Under the pieces are notes generated by a model. The model did not search any database. It had not been told where the DNA came from and saw only the letters and a program-made list of their open reading frames with translations. A DNA stretch of 64,000 nt from Petrosia ficiformis (Eukaryota; Porifera; Demospongiae; Haplosclerida; Petrosiidae), in the NCBI GenBank assembly GCA_947044365.1, contig OX345639.1, positions 2,243,001 to 2,307,000 on the forward strand, written 5' to 3'. Position 1 is the first letter of the stretch. Every line of letters starts with the position of its first letter. The translations under genes were made by a program, and so were the position numbers. Positions 12,457-25,800 of the stretch are shown piece after piece.

Positions 12457-13430
12457 TTGAAGAAAAACACACCTCTACTTAATAACTAGCTAATTATTAG
12501 ATAAATAAAGATAATTTACATTGTTAGTACATCTATTCACTGCATCAAACCACTCACATACAATTATAATTATTTACAATGTAACCTAACTTTATAGAGT
12601 AAGATTAATAAGCTGTGTTTTGCATGAGGTAGTAATTAAGCACCCTTTAGTGCAATTAACTTGGAATTTGTTCCTATTCAACTACATCACCTTTATGTAG
12701 TACAACAATATTGTCTGAGTTATAGATTGTAAATAGTCGATGAGCAATGATGATCGTAGTGCGACCTCTCCTTGCTGACGTCTTAGAACAAGTTACAGGG
12801 TGCCGTTTAAAACAAAATATTTCTACCTATATGTTTGCCTATAAACAATACTGCAATATCATATTTCTACTTAACTAAAGTGTATAGTACAGAATTGGAA
12901 ATAGTATAAATGAATGCGAAACATCTATGGGGTAAGTGATATTGGAGATGAACTGCAGGTGGCTTACGATTTAAATTGTGATCTGATCTCAGCACCACTC
13001 TGGACACTATGATCAAGTGGCATTCCTCCTACATAGCATTAACAAATACCCTGTCTGGTTAGTTGATTGTAAAATTTGTAATTCGTAATATTGGTATACA
13101 AGAGGAGAGAAACTTCTATGATAATCCAGAAAATAAAAACTGAAATGAAATTGTTAGTACTGGTTCGTAGACAAGAAAAGTGTACAGGTTGTATTCCTCC
13201 ATTACTACTGGCACCATTACTACCCACACATATTAACAGGTATATATATGATGAATGCAGAAGATCTAGATAGTGATGCCTGACATATCCCTTCCTCCAA
13301 CTCTAGACTGATGATATTGATACAAATTAACTAATAAAGTTTGTAATTAGTTACAATAAATATGTTATATATGCACTTTGCTTAATCAAGGAAAATTGAG
13401 TTTATTAGCTTTGAATAGATCATTTTACAA
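12457..13430. other. Intergenic region upstream of NUDT19
   Basis: It separates the 3' end of the CENP-P-like gene from the NUDT19 start; both genes are on the minus strand. Any NUDT19 promoter should lie here. Apart from the ABC-transporter fragment at 12674-12786 I see no supported gene. Confidence 0.5.
12674..12786 (-). pseudogene. Orphan ABC-transporter (ABCB-type) nucleotide-binding-domain fragment
   Basis: Minus-strand translation gives [20 protein letters not shown] followed by [12 protein letters not shown] and a stop. This matches the H-loop region of ABCB-type half-domains (GRTTIVIAHRLSTI in the family). No Walker A, signature or Walker B exons were found nearby, so it is an isolated exon fragment, probably a relic of duplication. 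Confidence 0.65.
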
Positions 13431-16400
13431 TCATTCTTTATAGATAGATTCTGCATCAATCCACTCAGAAATCCTAAAAAGATACAAATAACTCATGCAT
13501 TTTTAAGTGTAATTACACTAACTATCATGATTTTTCTCCAGAGTTAATTTTGTTTCAATATCTCCATTTTTTTTAACACAGAGAAACCACTTGATGATGA
13601 ATTCACGTCTATAATTATAGATAAAACTTCTAGTAAATTGACTTGTAATTATAACAAGGATAATCATAATTACTGAGTATTCTTATGATTTGTTTTGTAC
13701 TTTGAGAAGAATCTTTTATTTGTAACTTTTTTAGTTACTTTCAGCTAGAAGAACTATTAGTTGCAGTTTCTACTGCTGAAATGACATGCCTTTCATAACT
13801 AAAACATTTATGTATAAACATATTTGACATAAGCAAACCACACATGATCAACTGATCATAGAGCTGCCACTTTGGATATATTTGTGACTGCACGATTATA
13901 ATCTACAATATTTATAAATACATATATTTGTAAATCTTGAAAACATACTGCATGCATGAGTTTGCACTCACCCTTTTCTTGACTTGACTATAATAACTCT
14001 AGAGGAGTTCAATTCACTTTCACAAAGTACAATGTTTTGGGGAAATTTTTTCTATAGAACAAAAGACTATAATTATATATATGCAATTACAAGAATAATA
14101 ATATAAATACTGGTTTTGATTGGGGAAAGCACGAGTGAGCCCCACACTAGGGAGTTTGTGTTGAAATCAATCGATATGTATATATATACACAGGTGAATA
14201 TGAAACCACAGGGCTGATATAAGACCTTGTATTATAGGAAGCCATAAGATGAAAGGCACCGATCATAGTATATATCACGTAGACAGAGTGTATACGAGTC
14301 ACTCACGGGTTAATATACTTCTTTCATCGCCAATCACGGGTTAACAAATGGTGTATCATTTTACTCACGGGTTAAAATAACTTCTTAATTGAAGAAAACA
14401 CGGGTTAATAATGAAACAAAAATTGATTTTCAAGAAAATTAATATTAGTAATTTACCAAAGAAGTGATATTATAATTATGCATAAATAAGTATTGATATT
14501 AATGAAAAAAGTTTTTAATGAACTAGTTCCAATACCTTCTTTACGAAGTTCACCGACCACTACCTCGCAATCACCTTGAATAGACTTGAATCGGGTGTCT
14601 CTTCTGTCTAATACATTGGGTGTATCACAGCTGCATGATCTCATATATCGAAAAATACCTGAAAGCAATTGTTGAATGGTTGGTTCTTGGAGGATATCGG
14701 TCACCATCGACATGGCGAACTTCAGCTATGAAAGTTGAAAGCCATCTATCCAATGTCTCGGGTCACGGTGCTTCAAGCAGATCATCAGGACACTTCTCAC
14801 TGGATTTTTCATTTCTAGCATGCATATCGCCATTCATTGAAACACTTTAGGGCCCACTTGGTCAGTGTTCGGTGGAAAGTAGCCTTTACAAATTGTTTCC
14901 ATTTCTTCCTTTTGTTTATACACAAAACAATTCTTTTTGGCTAAAGAAAGCTTTAGACGCTTTTTTGGAATGTCTTGAATTTCTGGATCAACATTCTCTT
15001 CCCAAGTTCCATATCCATCGTGACACACATATTAATATTACACGCTAAAATATTGTGACGTAATGACAGTTACTAGGAGATACAACCACAGCTGTCATGA
15101 TGCAATAGATATTGCTAGGATACCTAAATAATTGCATAGCAACTGCAGTACTGATAGTCTTTCATCTTATGGCTTCCTATCAATACAAGCCATATAGAAC
15201 ATGACCTCACCTCGTGGCGTATCAGGTATACACTCAAATGATATTCATAATCCCTCGGGCTACGCCCTCGGGATTATGAATATCATTTTCGTGTATACCT
15301 GATACACCCCTCGTGGTCATGTTCTATCTATTACTATAATGATATTCTTAAAAGATTGCATCAGTCTGAGCATGCGCAATCAAGTTGTAAATTGAAAAGT
15401 ATTGATGTACATGTTAGGTAAAGAATATATTCATGGCTTCTTGGTGTGTATCAGCAATATCAGCCCTTCGCCCCTCGATAGCAGCCCTCGGCTTTGCCTC
15501 GCGCTGCTATCTCGGGGTTCAGGTCTGATATTGCTGATACACACCTCGAAGCCATGTTATATATATTACATATATATATATATATGTTGTATGTAATACC
15601 ACATGTTCTACTATTTAGTAGTACACAATCAAAATTATTATGTGGGAATGGTATATATTAACATGGAATATTCATTTAAATATCTAACTTAAATGAATAT
15701 CACACTACATAGAACCCTCGCCACTATGGCATGGTAAAGTAGTACACGTGAATAGTTGAACTATAAAGAAAATTACTGTTGTTGATATTCACTTGATGTA
15801 CTATTTACTGTGATGTTGGGAGGGTTCTGTGCAGTATGGCATTCAATAATAATTTATTTATCAGTTGTAATTATCTAATTAATTTATTTGTTATAGAGTC
15901 ACATTCAGTTATGAGAGGAAATATTTGAAGTTGAAATATGTGCATGTGCATATCTAGCCTAATTAATGGTGGAGCCGGAAATTTTAAATGGATGTGGTTA
16001 CAGTTCTGAGTGTATTAGTACATCAATCAGAACTCTAACATATTAATTTGGCTATTTGTTGGCAATACACACACATACATACACAACCAATTAATGAGCT
16101 AATGCTTGGCCAATTAATGGTCATGCTATATAAAGATGTGTACCTCTGAATCAATAGCAAAACAAAACAAAAATGTTAGTAGCTGCTTATACAACAACTA
16201 AAATATTGAAATGCTGTCATACCTGTGAATCAAGTATTATCTTCTCCCTCTCAGAATGGAGACAAGAGTATTTGACAAACACTTGGAAAAATATCATTAC
16301 ATCTTTTAACCTGTAGCAATAATAAAAAATGTGTGTAAATATGACAATCTATCCTTTCAAGTGCACTACGTAATTTACATCATGAAATGTGTGGTTGAGA

Positions 16401-19400
16401 GACAAGCACAGACGTATCTTTGTTAAGACCATACTTCCAGTGCTGTAATTTTTATAGTGCAAAAGTACTTTAACTGATAGTGATGCATGGATGATTCAAA
16501 CTCCAACAGAGTGCTATATAAGTTTCATACAGCACGCAATTATATTATGGAAAATATAGCACTGTTGGTGCCTTCAATATACTAACAGATCATGATTATA
16601 TATATGTGTATTACTGTTATGAGTGCATGAGGGGTGGGGTAGAGAAGCTGAGGAGACAAGTGCTGTATGAACTTCTCGACCCAGCCATCATACAATATTT
16701 TTGTAAAGTGCAAGTAAAAATGTTTGTATTGGCAGATATATATTGCTAGCAATGGAGAAGAATGAAGAAATTCGGCATTCTTTCATTAAACCTGAGGTAA
16801 GCATGTTGTTTTCTAGTGCCATGAAATAACAGGGAAAATATACTATTCAATATCATAGCATTGTTTAGTGTTGTAACTGTGTTTTATGACACCTGAAGAA
16901 GGCTATAAATCCGAAACCTTGTGTGAAGCTTCTAAATAAAACAACTTTGAAATAATTATAATTCTTTTAAAACCAGAAATAAAGTCTATGTACCCAACAA
17001 AACAAGAATCATGAAGGATTGAATAGTTCCAATATATTGGTGTTACTTTACCTGTCAAGAAAAGAACACAAAACTAGTTGAAATATATGATCAACAACTG
17101 CAGCCAATCCTCCTATTTCACAAGAGTTTTTCATTACTGTGTTAGATGATGAATCTTTTTTGTCAGATGGTGAATCCTGGATAACAAAAAATAAAAAAAT
17201 AAACAGACATTAAAACATAAAGTCATTCCTATTCAAATTTTGACAGAACTAAAGTTTGAGGAACAAGTATTTTTTGGCAAACTTGCAAAGAGAACGCATT
17301 AGCTTAGTTTGTTATTGTGAACTATTTAATAAGCAATTGTACAAATAATTTATCTTAATTCCTAAAGTAACAATTTACATTATACATGTATTACCATTGT
17401 TTCCAGTAGGGTATATTGAATAGAAAACATTTGACCACAAGCGATTCCTGTATACTGGTATTCTCTATGTAGCTGTGCATGATCTGGGGAGAAAAGTTAT
17501 TATTTTAATGGCCTGTCATCCCTATGATTGCTTCAAATGGGGTTATTTGTATATTTATATGTTTGTGTCACAAATGTGTTGCATACGTAGTTGAGGAAGC
17601 TGTGTCATCATTGTGTTGGTGGGGAAGTCTTGTCACATAAAATACCACTCACTCAACCAGCTTCAGCCACCAAGGCATGCACAAAAGTATACTAGAATCT
17701 CCAAAAAGTAAGAAGAGTAGAAAAACTAATAACTAGATTATTGGTTTCAGACATGGGAGAGCCATATGCAATGATTATGGTCATAATAAAGCAATCATAG
17801 GAAGACTGTTTTTCCATATATTTTGTTTCTTTGACTATATATAACATACATTTGTGCTATATCAAAAAATTTAAATATTATAGATTGAGCGATATATGCT
17901 AACCTCTATTTGGTACTCTCCAAGATGCAGAAAGAAATGTGACTCCAGTTAACGCTTCATTTAATTTAACCTATAAACAATTCTTGTGTTAATGATATAT
18001 ACATGCAGTTTATAGGATTGGATTCATTGCATGATTAAAAATTCAATCAATACTAACTCACTATATAAATACATCCATGCCAAGAGCCAGTATATACTCC
18101 TATGAAATTATTGTATCGTTTCAGTGTTGCATTTTTTTTATAATTATGACTATCATTAAAGTGATTATCACAAGAAATGACATTATTAGTGCACTTAACA
18201 CTATATCAATTACATCTTTAGAAATATTTGATACTATAAATAATGTCCAATATTGATTACTGATCTAATTATTGGTGCATCATTAGTCTTGTATAATGTG
18301 TTTTCATGTGCTGTGAATTATTTTATACATCAATGACTTATACCATAAAGAGCCATTCCTATGATTGCTTCACACAGAGATTATATACTGTCATACTTTT
18401 CATTCTGGAGACTGGAGGCTTGGTCAATTAGTGCATGCTGTCACACTCACTGGTATGTAATGAACAAAAAAGCAGAAGCTACTGAAAAAAGGAACAAATG
18501 CTACTAATGATAGCTTACATGAAAGGCAGTGAAAAATGTACAAAAGAACTTTGACGTGAGGTGGGGAAAGGTCAACAACTATTAGATAAAAGTAGGTCTT
18601 CAAGAATGTAATATCATAGGGACAGTTTTTGCTTGTTTCTCATTTGTTAATATCCATGTTATAATATAAAGTTTATAAACACACTCATACCTGGAAATTC
18701 AAATTCTTGTTCACTTTACTATTGTCATTTGATGATACATCTGTTATGCATTGTAACTTGTGAGATTGGGCAAGAATCTGCCTAAGAACAATGAAAATTA
18801 TAATAATTTACACTCAAATTTCAATTTGTGATTTTGTTCACCAAGTATATAAAATAAAACATACTGATATAACAAATCTAGAATCATAGCAGACTTATCC
18901 TTGAACTTGGGTTCAAGAGATTAGCATTCAACCTCAATTCAGCACTTTCTAATGCACTGCAGAGTCAATATATTCTGTGTGACATACTATACTATATTAT
19001 AAACATTACTTGAACCAAGGAAGTGGGTTAAGTTCTACAGGGCTTTAGTCCCTCAGATGTTTTTGATCATATTGAATGATGCAGTGATAATAAAAAGGGA
19101 TTGAGCTTTAGACTTTAGAGCTGCCAAAGTCCCCCCTAGTTCTAAACATTATTTACATCTCTGTATGCTGAGAGTTTGTTATGCAACATGAGAAATATAT
19201 TATCATTATTAACTTACAATGCTTGATCAATGTCATTATCAGGAATGTTGTCTTCAGAATGCTCAGAGAGTTCATCATTTAGCATGATAATATCCTCTTC
19301 CAGTTGTGAAATTTCATTTTCATATTCACATATTTGGACATTTATTTCTTCAAATTCAGTGCACTGATAACCAGATAATGTTGGTGGCAAATACACATTA

Positions 19401-19455
19401 TCAAGTAGTATGTCATCATATTTGTCATCACACTCCACATGATCACCCGTGAATC
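13431..19455 (-). CDS. CENPP: CENP-P-like inner-kinetochore protein (5' end unresolved)
   Basis: Minus-strand exons: about 19218-19455, 18691-18781, 17904-17970, 17395-17483, 17052-17176, 16223-16310, 13972-14051 and 13431-13473, all in phase to the stop TGA at 13431-13433. The first visible exon is acidic and coiled-coil-like (YENEISQLEEDIIMLNDEL). Then come LNEALTGVTFLSASW, EYQYTGIACGQMFSIQYTLL, RLKDVMIFFQVFVKYSC and KKFPQNIVLCE. These fit the order of CENP-P, a RWD-type subunit of the CENP-O/P/Q/U complex: coiled coil, an LTGI-like strand, an FQLEF-like strand, then an FF...R...KYP helix. The C-terminus is shorter than vertebrate CENP-P, and no in-frame initiator ATG was found, so a 5' exon is missing. 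Assignment is by remembered motif order only; it could be another small RWD/coiled-coil kinetochore protein. Confidence 0.5.
14304..14408. repeat. Four spaced CACGGGTTAA repeats
   Basis: Exact copies are at 14304, 14335, 14366 and 14399, a spacing of 31, 31 and 33 bases. They lie subterminally in the TIR element 14234-15180. Confidence 0.9.
14500..15028 (-). pseudogene. Decayed DUF3504 / Crypton-related (ZMYM/QRICH1-type) recombinase-like fragment
   Basis: Across three minus-strand frames the order of motifs is TLTKWALKCFNEW, KCPDDLLEAP, then DRWLSTFIAEVRHVDGDRYP followed by PPRT, and later DRRDTRFKSIQGDCEVVVG with ELRKEGIG. That order matches the Crypton-derived DUF3504 domain of ZMYM2/QRICH1-like proteins. 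Frame changes and in-frame stops (after FNEWRYAC and after LLEAP) show it is dead. The rest of the domain is missing. Confidence 0.6.
15194..15328. repeat. Long foldback hairpin, CCCTCGGGCTACGCCCTCGGG-type centre
   Basis: Arms of about 60 bases (AGAACATGACC...GTATCAGGTATACAC...AATGATATTCATAATCC) flank the GC-rich centre CTCGGGCTACGCCCTCGGG. A few mismatches occur near the outer third. Confidence 0.9.
15432..15555. repeat. Second long foldback hairpin with a similar centre
   Basis: CATGGCTTC...GTGTATCAGCAATATCAG pairs with CTGATATTGCTGATACAC...GAAGCCATG around the centre CCCTCGGCTTTGCCTCG. The arms share no clear sequence with the hairpin about 100 bases upstream. Confidence 0.9.
17517..17802. 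mobile_element. CCCTATGATTGCTT-family TIR element, copy 1
   Basis: It starts CATCCCTATGATTGCTT and ends AAAGCAATCATAGGA. The interior GTTTGTGTCAC...ATACGTAGTTGAGGAAG is shared with the copies at 29708 and 42498. It lies in a CENP-P-like intron. Confidence 0.75.
18353..18622. mobile_element. CCCTATGATTGCTT-family TIR element, copy 2 (degenerate)
   Basis: CATTCCTATGATTGCTT at the left and a weakened ATATCATAGGGAC at the right. It lies in the neighbouring CENP-P-like intron. Confidence 0.5.
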
Positions 19456-21192
19456 TTTATTGAAATTAATTATTACAACACATTTTTACCACAGCTACTT
19501 TCATGTACAGCAAATATAATTCATTGCTTTGAACAGTAACAGTGTCTTTTTTATATTGTACGAAAAATGCCAAGCACAATAGCATTCTATTTATATTATT
19601 TTGTATATTTAATAATTATAATTATATAGGATATTGACGTGGTTATGGGCACAGTTTCATAAAGCAAAGGGAGAGATGGGGGACATCCCCCCCACCCCCT
19701 AAATTTCAGACCAAATTTATTTCAATGTGCAACAGCATCTTAGCTACAAACCTTCTAGAGCCCCAGAAGCCACCAGAAGTAACCTCAGAGAGGCTAAAAT
19801 TAAAACATTTCCTTCAATCCTTGTGGAGTATACCTCCAGACCCCCAGAGCAGCATGCTTCACATTATCAATTCTTTCACCTCCAACAAAAAATCCTTTAA
19901 GAAACCCTGATGGGCATATAATACCAGCAACAAAAGCGGTAAAAGGCATAGCCCAAGACCAAATTATACATCCATATAATGATATATAACCTGAAGAACA
20001 AAGCTCTGTGTTATAGGTTATATATATTCCAGTAGGTTTGAAGTAGCATTTTGATACAGACACAGGGTAATAGTAATAGGTAATAGCAAGGATTACATTA
20101 TTCGAAGCAATACTAATAGCAATAGATATTTTTTTTAAACTAGAAGTTTTGTATAAAAGAAATAGACAACTGTGTAATAGTTATTACAATAAGTTAGCTA
20201 GTAACATAAAATATAATAAAATAATAATAGTAGCAATTATATTACATTGCATTGTAATTGACCCATGTCTACTTTGTTACCATACTGATTGTCTTGTAAC
20301 AACATCAACTATGTGGTGATGTATTCTGTTTACTAGCAGAAAGTCCTACAAAGGTCGGCTAACAGCAATTGCCGGTGAGCAATATAAAAAATCCATGTTA
20401 GTTTTTCTTATCTGGCAGGATTGCATTTGGTGTACTAGTGCTTCTAGTTTTCACCTATGTTCCGAGAGCCTCAGCATTATATATATATATGATATATAAT
20501 ACATTATAGAACCATCAAGTATAATGCTATCTAAAGATTTTGTTATAAATTAAAATTGTTGGCATAATGAATATTATACTATAATTATACAATAATATTA
20601 TTATCATGCTTAGCGGTGGCAGCAGCTGGGGAAAAAGCATAATTCAGTGGGCGAGGCATAGTTTCAAATATACCAAATAGCCAACCATCCTACAAAGCTA
20701 CCTTTCTATAGCAAATGCTATCTCAGTCTTTATGGATTGGTCCACGTCAACCTCACTGCTAACCATTGTAACCAAAGGTACACTAGCCATTAGGGACAGA
20801 TATGAGAAAGTTAGCCAATCCCTTAACTGCGTATAGTAGTCTCGATCTAGGTCTCGTCCCCAGCCTAGCCGCACCCTCTAAACTCGAACTCGCGCTAGCT
20901 CGGAGTGGGGCCGGACGAGACTAAACCACGCATACTTGTGTCTGTTGTGACACAAACATGTAAAATCAAGGGCGTATCTAGCAGTAGGCTAGGGTAGGCT
21001 TTAGCCTACCCTGAGATTTTGAACTTATTTCGTATTATTAATTGACCACACTCCTTTAATTGGCTAAAGTTTCGGCGCGCTGCGCACGCCATTTTCTTTA
21101 AGCCTACTTTTTCTTCCTGGGTACGCCCTTGTATAATTATAATAATTTATTATAGATTCAACCCCAATGATAGGGATAGCCTGAAAATCGTC
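19456..21192. other. Repeat-rich region between the CENP-P-like gene and P450 copy A
   Basis: It holds a degenerate foldback at about 20827-20937 (GCGTATAGTAGTCTCG inverted as CGAGACTAAACCACGCATA) and a probable small TIR element at about 20970-21131 (AAGGGCGTA at the left, TACGCCCTT at the right). The stretch 19640-19920 has short open frames that look like repeat remnants. No gene is supported, although missing first exons of both neighbours could be here. Confidence 0.5.
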
Positions 21193-22836
21193 ATATTGTC
21201 TGAACTTGCTGCACTAGTCTTAACAATAATACTGGTACTGTTTGTGACTTATACAGTGTATCTGTTAATTATACATCACAGATATGCACATGTACCTGGC
21301 CCAAAAGGAAGATGGTAAGCAGATTCTATATATATTAGGGCTGGGAATCGGCTGAGATTCTGAAATCGATTATCACTAACTTGATAATCGATTAAAATCA
21401 GCAGAAGTAATTAGGCCAATTAAGTCAATTAATGAAGGAAACTCCTCCCATTTGATCATCAAAAAGGCTTCCTGTCACTTCATGCTTGAAAAGTATGTCT
21501 TCAGGAATAATTAGCATAATCGATATCACAGACTTATAATTAATAATCCAAAGAATTTTCAATATCGCTTGGATTAATAATCATTTCCGGTCCTAATTAT
21601 ATCATGTATTATGACTACTGAGTAATTATGATTATAATTATTATAATAACTTAGCTTAGGGGTGAGGAAATTCGATTTATCATAAATTAAGAATAATTTT
21701 CATGCACAAGCATAGGGGGAGTATGCTGAGCATATAAATCGACTATTGGACATAAAATTATTCATTGCCTAGGGCCAGTGTAATAGGAAATATTGTCCCC
21801 CAGACAGATAGTCCTAGGACTATGTGTCCTTAATACAATTGATCCTAGGATTACTTGTCCACTAAGATAGCTTATTCCAGGAGCAGTTGTCCCCTACTGG
21901 ATGCAAGTGTCCCTCTCCTACCCTTGACAGGAAGGAGACACGTGGTCCTGGCAAGGGATACGTCATTCTAGGATTACGTTTCCCAGACTTTCAGTTCTAG
22001 GCATATGTGTCCAGGGGACAGCTCGTCCTCCAACACCAGGTAAACTTACATTTCCATTTCTGAGATCTAATCGTGTTATAATACTTTTGTAGATAAGAAC
22101 AAGTGCTATATAACACAAAAACAGACCCTTCTTTTACTGTACCAAGGGGCAGAAATTTCAGACTAGAAAGTTTGAAAACTATACATGTGCCCAAATTTAG
22201 TACTAGTAGTTCTCTAGCTGCTTAAAATATACCATCATCAGCTGCTGAAGTGTTTTCTTTCCTTAAAATAATTATTTCATGATGAAAACGATAAGGCACT
22301 ACAAGACTACATGTATATCAAAACCTCCATTATGCTGTACTTATTTGAAATTAGTGAATAAGAAAAAGAGAATGCCAAGATAGAGTAATTGTTAAGTACT
22401 GAAGCTTAGTTTCCCTACACTCATTTGTGGCCATATGAGCAAGTTATAAATAATTATTATGAAGGTGTGTTTTGGAGAAAAATTCCAAAAATGGTGAAAA
22501 ATTGTAAACGGATAATAAGAATGGTGGATTCTGTCGTTCAGTTCAGTTCAGTTCATTACACTTATATTGCATGTATACTATCATAATTATTGCTGTATCT
22601 CCTATAATCTTATTTAAAGGTTCTATTTTGGTCACATTCCAACTGTTGCATCTCATATCAAGAATGGGAATTACTTCCACGATCTTCTTGATGAATGGTG
22701 AGTCACTCACTATTTGTTTGGTTATCATTGCTACACATCAATAGAGTCAACTTGATCTTTAGCTTGAATCAATCACAATAATTCATGAATATTTCATATG
22801 TACTTTCTGTTTGTTTGTTTACCATCTATCTATCTA

Positions 22837-22868
<32 letters not shown>

Positions 22869-25800
22869 TCTGTCTCTCATATTGTAAATGCATTTAAATC
22901 TGAATGTTAAATCTAATCTTAGTCTACACTCTCACATTGATGTTGGATTATTATTACATATAATTATATCCATAATTCATTATAGCTAACAATAGTGTGT
23001 TTAATTTTTAGATATCTCTACTGCATATTGTATCTATAGGGCTAAAGAATGTGGACATATTTATATTTGGTGGCGATTTCATATTCCTGTAGTGATTGTA
23101 GCACATCCTGATGCCATCAAGGTAAGTGAGAAAGTTTAGTAGTTCATCAGATATCAGTTGTCCTATATAATATTATAGGAGTTATCTTCATCCAAGTATC
23201 CCAAACCATATATGAAACCAGCGATTTATCTATGGAATAGACAAAGGTATCATGAATGTGTGCATCTTAAATTTGTCTGTCAATTACATTCTTATACATT
23301 TGAGAATGGGATTTATGTATGGCCTGTTTCTATTTTATTATGTTTACATTGATGAGATATATAGAGAAAAATATTACATGTACTTGGATTATTTTCAAGT
23401 TTATTGTAATTATTGTTGATGTGTCTTTCCTCTGTTGGTCTATACTTGTGCAAGTGATGTTTTGATTTTAGGGCGCTTGGAAATAGTTTAGCAACTATTC
23501 AACATTATGAAGATTGGAAAGATCGTCGAAAGATATTTGATCCTGCTTTTGCAAAGAAGTAAGTAAAATATATTAAATAATAAAATATTTATTAGTTATA
23601 TCAATTAGTTATCTGAATAGTCTTGTGCCTCGGTTTACTGAGGTGACCCATCAACACCTAATCCAATATCTTGACAGTCATGCTGATGGTAAGACTGTTG
23701 TAGATATGAAAAAACAGTTTTCTAAGATAACTCTACAAGTCATTAGTTGGGTAAGTTTACTGAGACTGTAAACCCACTAATATTCTTATATTATTTGTAC
23801 AGGTTGCATTTGGTGCTGACTTTTCTAAAGATCCTTTTGTCCGGGGACTCTGTGGTGACAAAGATTTGTTATATTTTTTGGACTGTATATTTGAAGGCAT
23901 TTTCCTTCAAGTGCAAAATCCCTTGATTCCAGTGAGTCTTACCTTTAAACTGTCAATGTCCTATTTATCAGAGACCATGGTAGTACTGAGATAGCTCATA
24001 CAATTCAATTGCAAGTGATGCATTGAAATCTCTACTAGTATGTTCAGAGAAGTCTTGAGGAACACATACCTTTTGATATTGACTAACAAGACCTAGATGA
24101 CCAACAAAATCTTTAATTGTTAAAATAGAGAACAGTTGAGTGCCAAAACTGTAAGATTGTTGACTTTGTTTCAGGAAAATACATTTCTATGTTTTTGTAG
24201 CTCTCAAAGTAATTTAACACAATACAAAACTATATGAATTTTAAATCCATGGAACGATTGTCGTACTGTTGTATTTCTTGACCTAGTCAATGAATACAGC
24301 AACAACTAGATGTTATGAGAACATGTACACTGTGCAATACTGCATTAGTTTATATAAATTATTGACACAAAAGGAGACTATCAGACAGTTTGTGAATGAG
24401 TTACATGCATAATACTCCATCCCTCGTTATCTCATTCTCACTTCTGAACTGGATGTGACTCCATTCAGACCTTATCTGTGGTACTCATCCCCATATAAGT
24501 AAATCTATACTCATATCTTGCTACACATAATTGTACTACTCTTTCAAAAGCGCTTGGGTTTGCAAACTAGCTTGAAAAAGACTCTCGTCATTCAACACAA
24601 TACACAAATATTATTATAAATATTATGAAGGGCACGGCTGACCGACAATGGTGGACGTTTCAGAAAGTACTGGAGGAAGGGTCTAGAAGTGCTTTGGAAA
24701 TTGCAATTGTTGCCAAAGTAACCAAACCTTATATCTGTGCTTTTTTGGGGTTTGATATCTCTACATATTCTTAAAATGCTGTATAATATAAGCAATATAT
24801 ACTATGTATGTAATATACACATATTGTTTTCCCTCAGTATTTGAGACCATTTGCTGGTTCAAAGTATACTGATGCTGCATATAAATTACGTCAAATTGGT
24901 CGACACTGTATTGAACAACGAATCAAATCAATACAGAACAATGAAGATGTTCCACATGATATTCTGACTCAGATTATTAGTATTACTCAGAAAGAAGAGA
25001 ATATTCAAATAGAAGATTTGGTAGATGATTTTGTGACATTTTATTCTGCAGGTATGACAGGGTCTAGTTTATCAATCCATTGTTTGTTTCGTATTTACAT
25101 GTACATAAAAGGATTTATAGTAGTGTTGTACCTATACTGGTATGGGTAAATGTATAGGTGCCTATACCATGGTATAGGTAAATATAGGTATAGACAAGTA
25201 GTATTGTGCAGATACAGATACTTTACAGACCTAGTCTTGAAACTTTATTATAGGAAAAGATTGATACAACAGTGTTTTAGCTCTTTCAATTTTTTCTAGT
25301 AGTTTGTGAGTTTTATTTTCCAACAGAAATACATAACATTATTCCATATACAATTGTCAGCATAGCAATGTTTTTTACATCATGCATCTTGCTAAAATAA
25401 TTATGAAATTCTGTGAATAAATCATAAATTCCGCATCCAATAGTTAGACAAAATCTGTTCCAACTCTTGTTGCACCATTCACAAGAAATCTATATGTAAT
25501 TGTATCCGACTTGAAATTCCCCAACAAATGTATTTATTAATGAAATGGTATGATTTAAGGTTGTTTGTTGAGTGATAGGAATATATTGTGAGAATAGAAT
25601 ATTGGTTAGTAGATTGTAGTGAAACATCAAATAAACATATAACATAAAGTTAACTACAATTATCCAGGACAAGAAACAACTGCCAATTTGTTGTCGTTTA
25701 CATTAATCATTCTGCTACAAAATCCTGATATATTGGAAAGGTTAGATTATAATGAATAATATTATTTTATTGATCACACATAAATATAGTGTTGTATCAG

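Larger units (their letters stand above)
14234..15180. mobile_element. TIR element containing a DUF3504 relic
   Basis: ATAGGAAGCCATAAGATGAA at 14234 is perfectly inverted at the right end (TTCATCTTATGGCTTCCTAT, ending 15180), forming 22-base TIRs. Inside are four CACGGGTTAA repeats at the left and a broken recombinase-like coding region on the minus strand. It sits in an intron of the CENP-P-like gene. Confidence 0.75.

Noticed and set aside
14304..14408. CRISPR-like short repeats
   Set aside because: Only four 10-base motifs; the intervening sequences are AT-rich element DNA and the locus is animal.
19800..20063. Minus-strand 87-codon open frame as a first exon of the CENP-P-like gene
   Set aside because: The translation shows no coiled coil or relation to the next exon and overlaps repeat-like sequence.
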